64,000 bases of DNA from Rhodococcus sp. IEGM 1381 (GTDB lineage: Bacteria > Actinomycetota > Actinomycetes > Mycobacteriales > Mycobacteriaceae), in assembly GCF_030056795.1 (NCBI RefSeq), contig NZ_JASHKQ010000002.1:310001-374000 (forward strand), in the 5' to 3' direction. The position numbers and the translations under genes are program-made. Below, in pieces: positions 47,653-57,109 of this stretch (position 1 is the first letter of the stretch; every line of letters begins with the position of its first letter). The notes under the pieces are model-generated. The model saw nothing but the letters and a program-made list of their open reading frames with translations. It ran no database searches and was not told where the DNA came from.

Positions 47653-48496
47653 GGCGCACCAGGTCTGCTGTTCGTGCCAGACCTGGAAAGGCCTCCGACG
47701 TCGAACGCGGATGAAGCGCGTGAACGGCGAGACGAAACATCAACGCGCGCAGCAGCATCTGTGGCCACTCGGGTAGATCGTCCCAGCGACCCACCAGACC
47801 GTCGTCGGCGTCACCCCAGGACAGCGCATCCACCACCGCTACTCCAGCGGCCCACGGCGCTGGACGCCAGTACGGCGTGATGTCGCTGATTCCGGGTGCG
47901 TCGCTGCCCGAGAACAACACCGTTCCGAACAGGTCACCGTGTACCAGTTGATCCGGTGACTCGACAGGTTTACGCAGTGTCGCAAGCTGTTTGACCAACT
48001 CGAGACTGCTTTTGCCGTCGCTGGAGGACGGCTCGGGTGCGCCTGCACCGCGCGCCGATCGGAGGGGGACGGCCTCCCATGCCGCTCTGTCGGCCGCGAC
48101 GAACACGTCCACATCTGCCCAGGGTGCGACGGGCGGCTGAACCAGGAATCGCGGACGCTCGAGTTGCGCCGTCGCCGAGTGCAGACGCAACGACAACGAG
48201 ACCACCTCGTCGTGCCGGGGCTCGGGTTCGCCGGGGACGAAGGTGTCTGCGCGCCAGCCCGACACGACGTAGCGACCGTCGGTGGAACGCACAGGGCGAG
48301 CGAGTCGAACTCCGTCCACCGTCAACGTCTCACGCACCTTGGCCGACCAGGCTGCGCGGGCGTGGTCGGCTACCGGAGACAGCACGACGTCACCCAGACG
48401 CCACCCTCCGTCCCAGTCCGCGCCGAGGGGCGCCGGCTCGACATCGCGCAGCCCGAACGTAGAGATCACGTGCTGAGGGGGTTCGACAGAGCTCAC
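47642..48496 (-). CDS. TIGR02569-family aminoglycoside-phosphotransferase-like protein
   Basis: A 284-residue actinobacterial protein. LVHGDLFGTVLFSG is the HGD-type catalytic loop of APH-like kinases, and ISDITPYWRPAPWAAGVAVVDALSWGDAD the following segment, although the usual DxD is altered. Function is unknown. The GTG at 48496 gives VSSVEPPQHVISTFGL, matching the family. It lies just downstream of moeZ on the same strand and converges on GntR with an 11-base overlap. It is equivalent to Rv3205c. Confidence 0.85.
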   Translation of the reverse strand: MSSVEPPQHVISTFGLRDVEPAPLGADWDGGWRLGDVVLSPVADHARAAWSAKVRETLTVDGVRLARPVRSTDGRYVVSGWRADTFVPGEPEPRHDEVVSLSLRLHSATAQLERPRFLVQPPVAPWADVDVFVAADRAAWEAVPLRSARGAGAPEPSSSDGKSSLELVKQLATLRKPVESPDQLVHGDLFGTVLFSGSDAPGISDITPYWRPAPWAAGVAVVDALSWGDADDGLVGRWDDLPEWPQMLLRALMFRLAVHALHPRSTSEAFPGLARTADLVRLIL

Positions 48497-48556
48497 GCTC
48501 GCCACGCTACCGCCGATCGGTGCGCCACTGCGGACGACGCGCACACACGCACCGCT

Positions 48557-49723
48557 TCAGTAGATGGGCAAACCGGGGTCTATTTGCTTGGCCCACTCCA
48601 CTATTCCGCCCTGCAGATGGGACGCATCGGCAAAACCGGCACCGACCACTGCACCGAGCACTTCCGCGGACCTGATACCGGTTTTGCAGTAGAGCACGAT
48701 CGGCACGTGCTGCGGTAGTTCGGCCATGGCCGCACCGGAGAGGATTCGATCCTTCGGAATCAGGCGTGCGCCGTCGATGCGAACGATGTCCCACTCGACC
48801 GGTTCACGCACGTCGATCAGAGCTACCTCGCGCCCGGACTCCATCATTGCCAGTAGCTGCACGGGGGTAACTTCCTCGCCTGCGGATTCGACGGCCGGAA
48901 CAACTCCACAGAACGCCTCGTAGTCGATCAACTCGGTGATCGGAGTCCGATGCGGATCGCGGGTCAACCGCACCGTTCGATAGCTCATCGCCAGGGCGTC
49001 GTAGATCATCAATCGACCCAACAGCGTATCGCCGATTCCGGTGATCAGCTTGATGGCCTCGGTCACCATGATCGAACCGATCGAGGCGCACAACACTCCC
49101 AGCACGCCACCTTCTGCACACGAAGGCACCATGCCCGGCGGCGGGGGCTCGGGATACAGGTCGCGATAATTGATGCCCGCTCCCCCCGGCGCGCCATCCC
49201 AGAACACCGAAACCTGGCCTTCGAATCGATAGATCGAACCCCACACGTACGGAATGCCGACCAAGGCGGCTGCATCGTTGACGAGGTATCGGGTTGCAAA
49301 ATTGTCGGTGCCGTCGAGAACGAGATCGTAGTGCCCGAAAAGTTCGAGCGCGTTCGAAGAATCCAGTCGGACCCTGTGCAACGTCACCTCGACGCCGTCG
49401 TTGAGTTCGAGAATCGAGTCCCTGGCACTGTCGGCCTTCGGACGACCCACGTCGGACCGGCCGTGGATAATCTGCCGTTGCAGATTGGACAGTTCGACAT
49501 CGTCGAATTCCACGATTCCCAGAGTCCCGACACCTGCGGCTGCCAAATAGAGCAGTGCAGGTGAACCCAGTCCTCCGGCACCGACGACGAGTACGCGGGC
49601 GTTGCGCAGGCGCTTCTGACCGTCCATTCCCACGCTGGGAATGATCAGATGGCGGCTGTATCGCGCGACGTCCCCGGGCGTCAGTTCGCCCGCGGGTTCG
49701 ACCAGCGGAGGTAGGTGGACCAC
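48557..49723 (-). CDS. moeZ: MoeZ/MoeB1 adenylyltransferase-sulfurtransferase
   Basis: A 388-residue E1-like enzyme. The ThiF/MoeB domain has RVLVVGAGGLGSPALLYLAAAGVG, DDVELSNLQRQIIHG and DNFATRYLVND. The C-terminal rhodanese domain (about residues 280-385) carries its active Cys in VLYCKTGIRSAE. It activates small sulfur-carrier proteins for molybdopterin and thiocarboxylate-based cysteine synthesis. Unlike canonical MoeB, one pair of zinc cysteines appears to be missing (CAEGG region only). It starts at ATG (MVHLPPLVEPAGELT). Confidence 0.95.
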   Translation of the reverse strand: MVHLPPLVEPAGELTPGDVARYSRHLIIPSVGMDGQKRLRNARVLVVGAGGLGSPALLYLAAAGVGTLGIVEFDDVELSNLQRQIIHGRSDVGRPKADSARDSILELNDGVEVTLHRVRLDSSNALELFGHYDLVLDGTDNFATRYLVNDAAALVGIPYVWGSIYRFEGQVSVFWDGAPGGAGINYRDLYPEPPPPGMVPSCAEGGVLGVLCASIGSIMVTEAIKLITGIGDTLLGRLMIYDALAMSYRTVRLTRDPHRTPITELIDYEAFCGVVPAVESAGEEVTPVQLLAMMESGREVALIDVREPVEWDIVRIDGARLIPKDRILSGAAMAELPQHVPIVLYCKTGIRSAEVLGAVVGAGFADASHLQGGIVEWAKQIDPGLPIY

Positions 49724-49814
49724 GATGCAGCGACGCTCCTCGACTCGACACGGCGGCGGTGACCCCGATCGCCACGTTCGAACCTAATCCCCAACCAGTC
49801 CGAAACCCAGCCGA

Positions 49815-50894
49815 TCATGCCCGTGGGTACGGCCACGGATTGAAGCGACATGTTTTGCCGTCCATGGGGACCACACCCTCCGGATCCAGTCGCGCGATGT
49901 CGTCGTTGGACGTGCCGAACGTCTGCTGCATCATCACCGGTGCCAGGCCACCGTCGGTCTCGCACGGCTGGTGCTGCTGGTAGCCGATTGCGTGGCCCAC
50001 CTCGTGGTTGATCTGATACTGGCGGTACGAGCCGATGTCTCCTTGAAACGAGATCGCCCCGCGAACCCATCTCGGTTCGTTCAGGACTACTCGCTCGATG
50101 CCCGGGTTGTAGCAGGAGACTTCGAGTTGAATGTCGTAACCGCAGGCCTGCCGGATGGACATCTGCGACGTCAGAGAGATCCTGAAATCGGGATCACCCT
50201 GATCGATTCGCCGAAACGCGAATCGCGGGTCGTTCGTCCAGCTCTTGGGATTGGCGAGTGTCTGGTCCACCAGGCGGCCGAACGACTCGTCGCCGCCGAA
50301 TCCGACCGTGTCGACACCGTCCTCCACCTCGACCGTGTACGTGAACACCCGCTCGGTGCCTTGGCCCACCTGCTCGGTGGAACCGGCCACGGTGTGCCAC
50401 GTTCCGGCACCTTGGACCGCGAAGGGGCCACCGTCCGGCAGTTCACCCGAGGAGATCGACGACGCGAAATTACCGTCCGCCTGTGGCGGTACACCGATGA
50501 TTCCGGTGCCCGATGTCGTATCCGAGCTCAGAGTGCCGAACCCGGGATCGGCATTGGTGGACTGCGCCGTGTTGCCGGTGACCGGGTCGCCGGTGCGCAC
50601 GGCGTCGAATACCACGAGCGCGGTGACCACGATCAGAATGGGAACCGCGTACGCCCGCCAGCCGTACGTCGAGGCGAACTTTCCGATCTTGCTCTGCTTA
50701 CGAACGTCGCGTTCGGGTCGACGATTGCGTTGCTTGACTTCGCGCTGCGTCGGATCCCACTGTGCGCGCAATGGTTGATGAGACCCGCGGCTACCCACCG
50801 TGCGTGGAAAATCGTCCGACCGATCGTCGTACTCGTCGTCGACGCCGCCCGACTGCACACCACCGCGGATTCGCGGCCCGCCTCGGTCAGTCAC
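49815..50894 (-). CDS. DUF3152 membrane-anchored metalloprotease-like protein
   Basis: A 359-residue protein equivalent to Rv3207c. A charged, disordered cytoplasmic N-terminus (about 80 residues) leads to one membrane helix (YAVPILIVVTALVVFDAV). The extracytoplasmic DUF3152 domain has a clear zinc-metallopeptidase motif, NHEVGHAIGYQQHQPCE, with HExxHxxxxxH geometry, and later MMQQTFG. Two or more cysteines could form disulfides. The substrate is unknown. It starts at GTG and is the last minus-strand gene before the divergent TetR. Confidence 0.9.
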   Translation of the reverse strand: MTDRGGPRIRGGVQSGGVDDEYDDRSDDFPRTVGSRGSHQPLRAQWDPTQREVKQRNRRPERDVRKQSKIGKFASTYGWRAYAVPILIVVTALVVFDAVRTGDPVTGNTAQSTNADPGFGTLSSDTTSGTGIIGVPPQADGNFASSISSGELPDGGPFAVQGAGTWHTVAGSTEQVGQGTERVFTYTVEVEDGVDTVGFGGDESFGRLVDQTLANPKSWTNDPRFAFRRIDQGDPDFRISLTSQMSIRQACGYDIQLEVSCYNPGIERVVLNEPRWVRGAISFQGDIGSYRQYQINHEVGHAIGYQQHQPCETDGGLAPVMMQQTFGTSNDDIARLDPEGVVPMDGKTCRFNPWPYPRA

Positions 50895-51083
50895 TCGATC
50901 ACGATCTCACAATCCTCACCGCCCGCTGCTCGGCACGCCGACAACGAGATCGGAACTATCGGGTTCTCGGTACGGAAACATCCTACAAACAAACCATTCG
51001 ACGTCATTCGGCTTCGATGTAATTCGCTACCGGTCCCCCAGGATCCCGACCGTGCCGGACGCCACGAGTATCGTTGCCCGTGA

Positions 51084-51848
<765 letters not shown>

Positions 51849-51869
51849 GCGCTCGTCCCGTTTACGCCA

Positions 51870-51903
51870 CACGCCCCTCACTCGAAGTCGAGTGAGGGGC
51901 GTG
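51870..51903. terminator. Bidirectional terminator between TetR and DUF3107 genes
   Basis: A 15-bp inverted repeat, CACGCCCCTCACTCG-type arms around AAGT, lies between two convergent genes. Confidence 0.88.
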
Positions 51904-51923
51904 CGTTGCTTTTCCCGGCCGTC

Positions 51924-52151
51924 TCAGGAGGTCGCGAATCCGACCCTCCGAGCATCGGACGGACCGATCTCGACGTACGACACCTTGGCGGCCTGAATCA
52001 AGAACTTGCGTCCCTTCTCGTCCTCCAACGACAACACTCCGTCCTTACCGGCGAAGGCGGTCGATACGAGCGCTTCGACCTCGGCCGGGGACTGCGTGCT
52101 GTTCACGACGAGCTCACGGGAACTCTCCGAAACACCGATCTTGACCTCCAC
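51924..52151 (-). CDS. DUF3107 small protein (TB9.4-like)
   Basis: A 75-residue protein of the DUF3107 family. VEVKIGVSESSRELVVNS at the start and AKVSYVEIGPSDARRVGF at the end are conserved, and the fold is expected to be a small alpha/beta protein. Function is unknown; the mycobacterial homologue (Rv3208A) is an abundant small antigen. The GTG at 52151 has GGAGG about nine bases upstream. Confidence 0.9.
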   Translation of the reverse strand: MEVKIGVSESSRELVVNSTQSPAEVEALVSTAFAGKDGVLSLEDEKGRKFLIQAAKVSYVEIGPSDARRVGFATS

Positions 52152-52222
52152 GGTCAACCTCCGAACTCTCGACAACTCTGCTCACGCCAGGCTAGTGCAG
52201 CAGGGTCGGCCCAGCCGCCCGA

Positions 52223-52266
52223 CGCCCTGTGCTGTCAGCGAACACCGCCCTGTGCTGTCAGCGAAC
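52223..52266. repeat. Two-copy 21-bp direct repeat
   Basis: CGCCCTGTGCTGTCAGCGAAC occurs twice, at 52223-52243 and 52246-52266, separated by two bases. It lies between the stop of the ferritin-like gene and the DUF3107 promoter. Confidence 0.85.
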
Positions 52267-52282
52267 GCCGGCGTCGGACGGG

Positions 52283-53002
52283 TCAGTCCAGGCCGAGTGA
52301 GGACATCCGCTCCGAGTGCTGTTCCTGCATCCGATCGAACAGTGCGACTACTCCGTTGAGGTCGCCCGAGGCAGTGATGACGAGATCGGTCAACGACTCG
52401 CGCTGTGCGAGCACGAACTGCGCCTGGGTGATGGCTTCGCCGAGCAGACGGCGGCCCCACAGCATCAGCCGCGCCTTGTCCTGCGAGCTCGCGCGAACCC
52501 TCGCGGATACTTCGTGGACGACGAACTCCGAATGTCCGGTCTCGGCCAGCACATCTCGCACGATCTCCGCGACATCGGGATCGAGGCTGTGCGCGATCTG
52601 CCGGTAGAAATCCGCTGCGATCCCGTCGCCCACGTATGCCTTGACCAGGGACTCCAACCACGTCGACGGAGTAGTCGATGCGTGATATTCGTCCAGGGCA
52701 CGCACGAACGGAGCCATCGAGGCATACACGTCGAGACCTCGAACGGACAACGCTCGTTCCAGCGTCTCGAAGTGGCTCATCTCCGCCGCCGCCATGCTGG
52801 CCAGGGCCACGCGCCCCTCCATAGACGGAGCCATTCGCGCATCCTCGGCCAGGCGATAGAACGCCGAGATCTCGCCGTAGGCCAGGACCGCGAACAGGTC
52901 CGGAACTCCCGGGTGATCGTGCGCGATGGCCGGCTCGTCCGACTCGACGAGCGTGATGGATGCATCTATGGACGACGACGACTCCGGCGAGTGGGCTCCC
53001 AT
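52283..53002 (-). CDS. Ferritin-like (MiaE-related) diiron protein
   Basis: A 239-residue helical protein of the ferritin-like fold. The metal-ligand motifs are YGEISAFYRLAED, AAAEMSHFETLERAL (ExxH) and AETGHSEFVVHEV. These resemble MiaE-type and related actinobacterial ferritin-like proteins; whether it hydroxylates tRNA is not known. It is equivalent to Rv3210c. The ATG at 53002 (MGAHSPESSS) is preferred to a TTG three codons upstream. Confidence 0.85.
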   Translation of the reverse strand: MGAHSPESSSSIDASITLVESDEPAIAHDHPGVPDLFAVLAYGEISAFYRLAEDARMAPSMEGRVALASMAAAEMSHFETLERALSVRGLDVYASMAPFVRALDEYHASTTPSTWLESLVKAYVGDGIAADFYRQIAHSLDPDVAEIVRDVLAETGHSEFVVHEVSARVRASSQDKARLMLWGRRLLGEAITQAQFVLAQRESLTDLVITASGDLNGVVALFDRMQEQHSERMSSLGLD

Positions 53003-53305
53003 GGGTGGCAATCGTAGTCCCGTGAGCGACGCCCCGCCGCGGCGCGCGTCGTACCTGCCGCGACCGGCCGACGATGGTGAATTCGGCTCGGCAAGCTACC
53101 ATGGTGCTCGATCGTCGCTCGCGGACCGATGGAACGGACCGAAGAACACGCGATGGTCATCGATAATGTGTGCGCACCTGATCCGGGTCGCCTCGACAGC
53201 TTCGCCGCAGCGGACTTCGCAGTCCGTGGCCGCGCTGAGGCTGACGGCGACATCACATCGGATTGAGGGCATCGACTTCGGCCGGCAATAGGCCTGTGCC
53301 CTTCC
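53003..53305. other. 300-base interval upstream of the DEAD-box helicase
   Basis: No convincing ORF with a start signal. It would hold the divergent promoters of the ferritin-like gene and the helicase and the first part of the helicase leader. A hairpin at its right end is listed separately. Confidence 0.5.
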
Positions 53306-53333
53306 TTGTGCGCGCGTTCGAACACGAGGAAGG
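53300..53333 (+). promoter_or_regulatory. Hairpin covering the helicase ribosome-binding site
   Basis: CCTTCCTTGTG pairs with CACGAGGAAGG: 11 bp including one T-G, with a 12-base loop. The 3' arm contains GAGGAAGG, the only strong Shine-Dalgarno sequence for the helicase, eight bases before an in-frame CTG. Confidence 0.5.
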
Positions 53334-54970
53334 CCAGTCCCCTGAGCAAGATAGTCATCGACCAAGAATCCGAGACCGGCGACACGACGTTGTCGGCTCA
53401 ACTGGACGACACCCACGTACCTCCTACGTTCGCAGAACTGAACGTCGACGCGGCCATCGTTCGCGCGCTCTCCGAGATGGGAATCGAGCGCACCTTCGCC
53501 ATCCAGGAGCTGACGCTGCCGCTCGCCATCGCGGGCGACGACCTCATCGGTCAGGCACGTACCGGCATGGGCAAGACGTTCGGCTTCGGTGTTCCACTTC
53601 TGCACCGGCTCGCTACGGACAACTCCGGCACCACCCCGCTCGACGGCACTCCGCGTGCCCTGATCATCGTGCCGACCCGCGAACTGTGCGTCCAGGTCAG
53701 CTCCGATCTCGAGAACGCCTCGAAATACCTCAGCGGTGCCAACGGCCCCGTCAAGGTACTTTCGATCTACGGTGGCCGCCCGTACGAGGCGCAGATCAGC
53801 GCGCTGCAGAACGGGGTCGACGTCGTCGTCGGAACTCCCGGCCGTCTGCTCGACCTCGCCAAGCAGAACCACCTGATTCTGGGCAAAGTCGGCGTACTGG
53901 TTCTCGACGAAGCCGACGAGATGCTCGACCTCGGGTTCCTTCCCGACATCGAACGCATCCTCGGCATGGTGCCCGACAAGCGTCAAACGATGCTGTTCTC
54001 TGCCACGATGCCCGGCCCGATCATCACGCTGGCGCGCACGTTCCTGACGCAGCCGACGCACATCCGAGCCGAAGAAGCGGAGTCCTCCGCCGTCCACGAC
54101 CGCACCGCACAGCACGTCTACCGGGCACACGCACTCGACAAAGTCGAGATGGTCGCCAAGGTCCTCAAAGCTGAGGGCCGCGGCGCGACGATGGTGTTCA
54201 CTCGCACCAAGCGCACCGCTCAGAAGGTCGCAGACGAGCTGGCCGAGCGTGGCTACTCGGTCGGTGCGGTGCACGGTGACCTCGGTCAGGTCCAACGCGA
54301 GAAGGCTCTGAAGGCGTTCCGCACCGGCAAGATCGACGTCCTGGTGGCCACCGACGTCGCTGCACGCGGCATCGACATCGACGACGTCACCCACGTCATC
54401 AACTACCAGTGCCCCGAGGACGAGAAGACCTACGTCCACCGCATCGGTCGCACCGGCCGTGCCGGACGCACGGGCATCGCAGTCACCCTGGTCGACTGGG
54501 ACGACATCCCCCGCTGGCAGCTGATCGACAAGGCGCTCGATCTCGGTATGCCGGATCCGGTCGAGACCTATTCGAGCTCGCCGCACCTGTTCACCGACCT
54601 CGGTATCGCCACGGACGCCACCGGCACTGTGCGCACAGCACCCTCGCGCGCCCCGGAGAAGACAGAGGAAGACAGCGAGACCGGCGCGGCAGCGCCTGCG
54701 GCCGACGCGGCGTCGGCGGCGACCAAGCCCCGCCGCTCACGCAGTCGCCGTCGCACTCGCGCAGGGCAGGGCGGCGACAACACCGCAGGCTCCGCCGCGG
54801 CGTCGAACGATTCCACATCTGCCGCGACTTCGGTTGTCGGACAATCGGATACGACCGATACTGCGTCCGCCGACACGGCCACCAAGACCGCCCCGCGCCG
54901 CCGCAGGCGCCGTCGTTCCACTGGATCCTCGGCCGATGTCGGACCGTCGACTGCGAGCGATTCGGAGTAG
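53306..54970 (+). CDS. DEAD-box RNA helicase (RhlE/DeaD-type)
   Basis: A helicase of 554 residues from the GTG at 53306, or 542 from the CTG at 53342. Q motif FAIQELTLPLAI, motif I ARTGMGKTFGFG, DEAD in VLDEADEMLDLGF, SAT in MLFSATMPGP, motif V ATDVAARGIDI, motif VI HRIGRTGRAG. The C-terminal 110 residues are a disordered Ala/Ser/Thr tail with basic blocks (KPRRSRSRRRTR, RRRRRRRS) that should bind RNA. It is equivalent to Rv3211. The CTG start (LSKIVIDQES) has the better ribosome-binding site. Confidence 0.93.
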   Translation: MCARSNTRKASPLSKIVIDQESETGDTTLSAQLDDTHVPPTFAELNVDAAIVRALSEMGIERTFAIQELTLPLAIAGDDLIGQARTGMGKTFGFGVPLLHRLATDNSGTTPLDGTPRALIIVPTRELCVQVSSDLENASKYLSGANGPVKVLSIYGGRPYEAQISALQNGVDVVVGTPGRLLDLAKQNHLILGKVGVLVLDEADEMLDLGFLPDIERILGMVPDKRQTMLFSATMPGPIITLARTFLTQPTHIRAEEAESSAVHDRTAQHVYRAHALDKVEMVAKVLKAEGRGATMVFTRTKRTAQKVADELAERGYSVGAVHGDLGQVQREKALKAFRTGKIDVLVATDVAARGIDIDDVTHVINYQCPEDEKTYVHRIGRTGRAGRTGIAVTLVDWDDIPRWQLIDKALDLGMPDPVETYSSSPHLFTDLGIATDATGTVRTAPSRAPEKTEEDSETGAAAPAADAASAATKPRRSRSRRRTRAGQGGDNTAGSAAASNDSTSAATSVVGQSDTTDTASADTATKTAPRRRRRRRSTGSSADVGPSTASDSE

Positions 54971-54973
54971 TCT
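54968..54973 (+). promoter_or_regulatory. -10 box for leaderless downstream gene, overlapping the helicase stop
   Basis: TAGTCT includes the TAG stop codon of the helicase and lies six bases before the GTG at 54980, the leaderless geometry also seen at hisN. Confidence 0.5.
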
Positions 54974-54979
54974 CCCTTC

Positions 54980-56233
54980 GTGTTGGCTCCAGAACGTCGG
55001 ACGAGAACCGACCTCGTTGTCGCCGCAGTCATCGCGGTTGTGGTGGTCGTGGCCGCGAGCATTGCCTGGTTGACCGGCGATGCCCGCGGTACCACGTCGA
55101 TTTCGGCCGTAGAGCCGCTGCCTCAGCCCGAGCCGGCAGCGTCGGTGCCCACAGCCCTCACCGAACTGTGGCGTGCGCCGAGCGCGGCAACGGATTCGAC
55201 GCGTACCCCGGCTCCCGTCGTCGCCGGATCCACGGTGGTGACTGCCGACGGCGGCTCCGTCCTCGGCCGCAATCCGCGGTCGGGTGAGCAGTCCTGGTCG
55301 TACACACGCGATCTCCCACTGTGCTCGGTGGTCTCGGCATGGAACACGGCAGTCGCGGTCTACCGCGACGATCGCGGTTGCTCCCAGGTGACCGAACTCG
55401 ACGGATCCACCGGTAAGCGCAAGGCGCAGCGCACTTCCGACGCCGACGATGCGGTTCGCCTGTCATCCGACGGCACCTACGTGACGTCGAGGGGCGACGC
55501 CCGCATGGAGTTGTGGCGATCGGACATGGTGCGCACCCTCGAGTACGGCCGAGTCGACGCCCCGGTCAATCCGGGTAGTCAGCCGAGAACCGGGTGCACC
55601 CTGCTGTCCTCGGCGTCGACGAACTCGCGGACAGCCGTGCTGGAGCAGTGCCCGGGCGAAGCGGCCGCGCGCTTGTCTCTGATCAACCCTGCCCCCAAGG
55701 ACGCGAGTGAACCCGAAGAGTACGGGTCGACGGTAGTGCCCGAACTCGTTCCCGGGCCCGACTCCCCTACTGCCGGACACATCATTGCCGTCACCGGAAA
55801 CGTTGTCGCGCTGTACCTTCCAGCCGAGAACGGCGCGCCCGACCGAATCGGACTCTACGACGACACGGCTTCGCGGATATCCGAATCCAACTTGGCTTCC
55901 AACCTGTCCCCCGAGCAGGACTCACCGAATTCGCCTGCGACGAAGGCAGGTTCGGTGTTCACCTGGTTCACCGGTGCCGGGGTACAGGCGCTCGATTCCA
56001 CCGGCTTGTCCCCCGTGTGGTCCATCCCCGGGGCCCTCGGAAGCGGAGCCGTCATGGCCGGCCGGCTGCTCGTCCCCGTGCCCGTCGGTATCGCGGTGGT
56101 CGATCTCGCCACCGGCGTGCCGATCGACGACATATCCGTCGACCGAGGCGACTACATCGGTCCGGTGCAGACGTCGGTGATCGGCGATGTGATCGTCGAG
56201 CAGCGCGGTGACGACGTGGTCGCTCTTGGTTGA
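54980..56233 (+). CDS. Membrane-anchored beta-propeller-like protein
   Basis: A 417-residue protein equivalent to Rv3212. One N-terminal membrane helix (LVVAAVIAVVVVVAASIAWL) anchors an extracytoplasmic domain of PQQ/WD-like repeats, for example STVVTADGGSVLGRNPRSGEQSWSY and VPVGIAVVDLATGVPID. Two cysteine pairs may form disulfides. The function is unknown. The start is a GTG 9 bases after the helicase stop, probably with its own leaderless promoter. Confidence 0.85.
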   Translation: MLAPERRTRTDLVVAAVIAVVVVVAASIAWLTGDARGTTSISAVEPLPQPEPAASVPTALTELWRAPSAATDSTRTPAPVVAGSTVVTADGGSVLGRNPRSGEQSWSYTRDLPLCSVVSAWNTAVAVYRDDRGCSQVTELDGSTGKRKAQRTSDADDAVRLSSDGTYVTSRGDARMELWRSDMVRTLEYGRVDAPVNPGSQPRTGCTLLSSASTNSRTAVLEQCPGEAAARLSLINPAPKDASEPEEYGSTVVPELVPGPDSPTAGHIIAVTGNVVALYLPAENGAPDRIGLYDDTASRISESNLASNLSPEQDSPNSPATKAGSVFTWFTGAGVQALDSTGLSPVWSIPGALGSGAVMAGRLLVPVPVGIAVVDLATGVPIDDISVDRGDYIGPVQTSVIGDVIVEQRGDDVVALG

Positions 56234-56255
56234 TCAGGCCGTCACCAGCCTGGTG

Positions 56256-57050
56256 CTATACAGCCGGATCGTAGGTCTTCAGCTCGGCTCCGTCGTTCCA
56301 GTGCGCCAGTAGGTTCTCGGCGAGTTCTCGATACGCCTGCGCGCCCTTGTTCTTTCGTCCCGACAGCACCGTCGCGCCCGACGCGCTGGCCTCGGCGAAG
56401 CGAACGGTCCGCGGGATCGGCGGCGCGAGGACCGGGAGCGAATATCGGTCGGAGACATCGCCCAGCACGTCCCTGCTGTGGGTGGTGCGAGCATCGAACA
56501 ATGTGGGGAGCGCACCGAGCAGCGTCAGGTCGGGGTTGGTGATCTGCTGCACCTCGGACACGGTTCGCAACAGCTGCCCCACTCCCCGATGGGCGAGGGT
56601 TTCGCACTGCAGAGGTACCAACACCGACTGCGCGGCAGTGAGTCCGTTGAGGGTCAGTACCCCCAGCGACGGCGGGCAATCGATGACAACGACGTCGAAG
56701 TCGTCGAGAATGGGAGCGAGCGCGCGCTTGAGTGCGAATTCGCGACCCGCCCGCATCAGCAGTAGCGCTTCGGCACCGGCGAGATCGATCGTAGCCGGCA
56801 ACAGGACGATTCCTTCCGCCGTTTCGATCAGCACATCCTCCACCTTGGCGTCCCCGGTCAACACCTCGTGTACGGAGGAATCGAGCTTGTCGGGGTTGTG
56901 CCCCAGAGAGAACGTCAGGCAGCCTTGCGGGTCGAGGTCGACCACCAGGACGCGTCGATCGAGCGCGTGCAGCGCTGCTGCGAGCGAGGCCACCGTGGTG
57001 GTCTTGGCCACGCCGCCCTTCTGATTCGCTACCGCAAGAATTGTCGTCAC
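56256..57050 (-). CDS. ParA/Soj-family ATPase
   Basis: A 264-residue Walker-type ATPase. The deviant Walker A is NQKGGVAKTTTVASLAAAL, motif A' DLDPQGCLTFSLG and Walker B VVIDCPPSLGVLTLN. It is equivalent to Rv3213c. There is no parB beside it, so it is not the chromosomal partition operon; orphan ParA proteins position other cellular cargoes. It starts at ATG, convergent with the beta-propeller gene. Confidence 0.92.
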   Translation of the reverse strand: MTTILAVANQKGGVAKTTTVASLAAALHALDRRVLVVDLDPQGCLTFSLGHNPDKLDSSVHEVLTGDAKVEDVLIETAEGIVLLPATIDLAGAEALLLMRAGREFALKRALAPILDDFDVVVIDCPPSLGVLTLNGLTAAQSVLVPLQCETLAHRGVGQLLRTVSEVQQITNPDLTLLGALPTLFDARTTHSRDVLGDVSDRYSLPVLAPPIPRTVRFAEASASGATVLSGRKNKGAQAYRELAENLLAHWNDGAELKTYDPAV

Positions 57051-57109
57051 GGCTTTGATCCTTGCCTACATTCTGCGGATGAGCGAGAGTTCGGCACCTC
57101 TCGGGCGCG

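Noticed and set aside
52926..53291. Plus-strand ORF of 121 codons upstream of the helicase
   Set aside because: It begins inside the ferritin-like gene on the opposite strand, has no ribosome-binding site and an unspecific composition.
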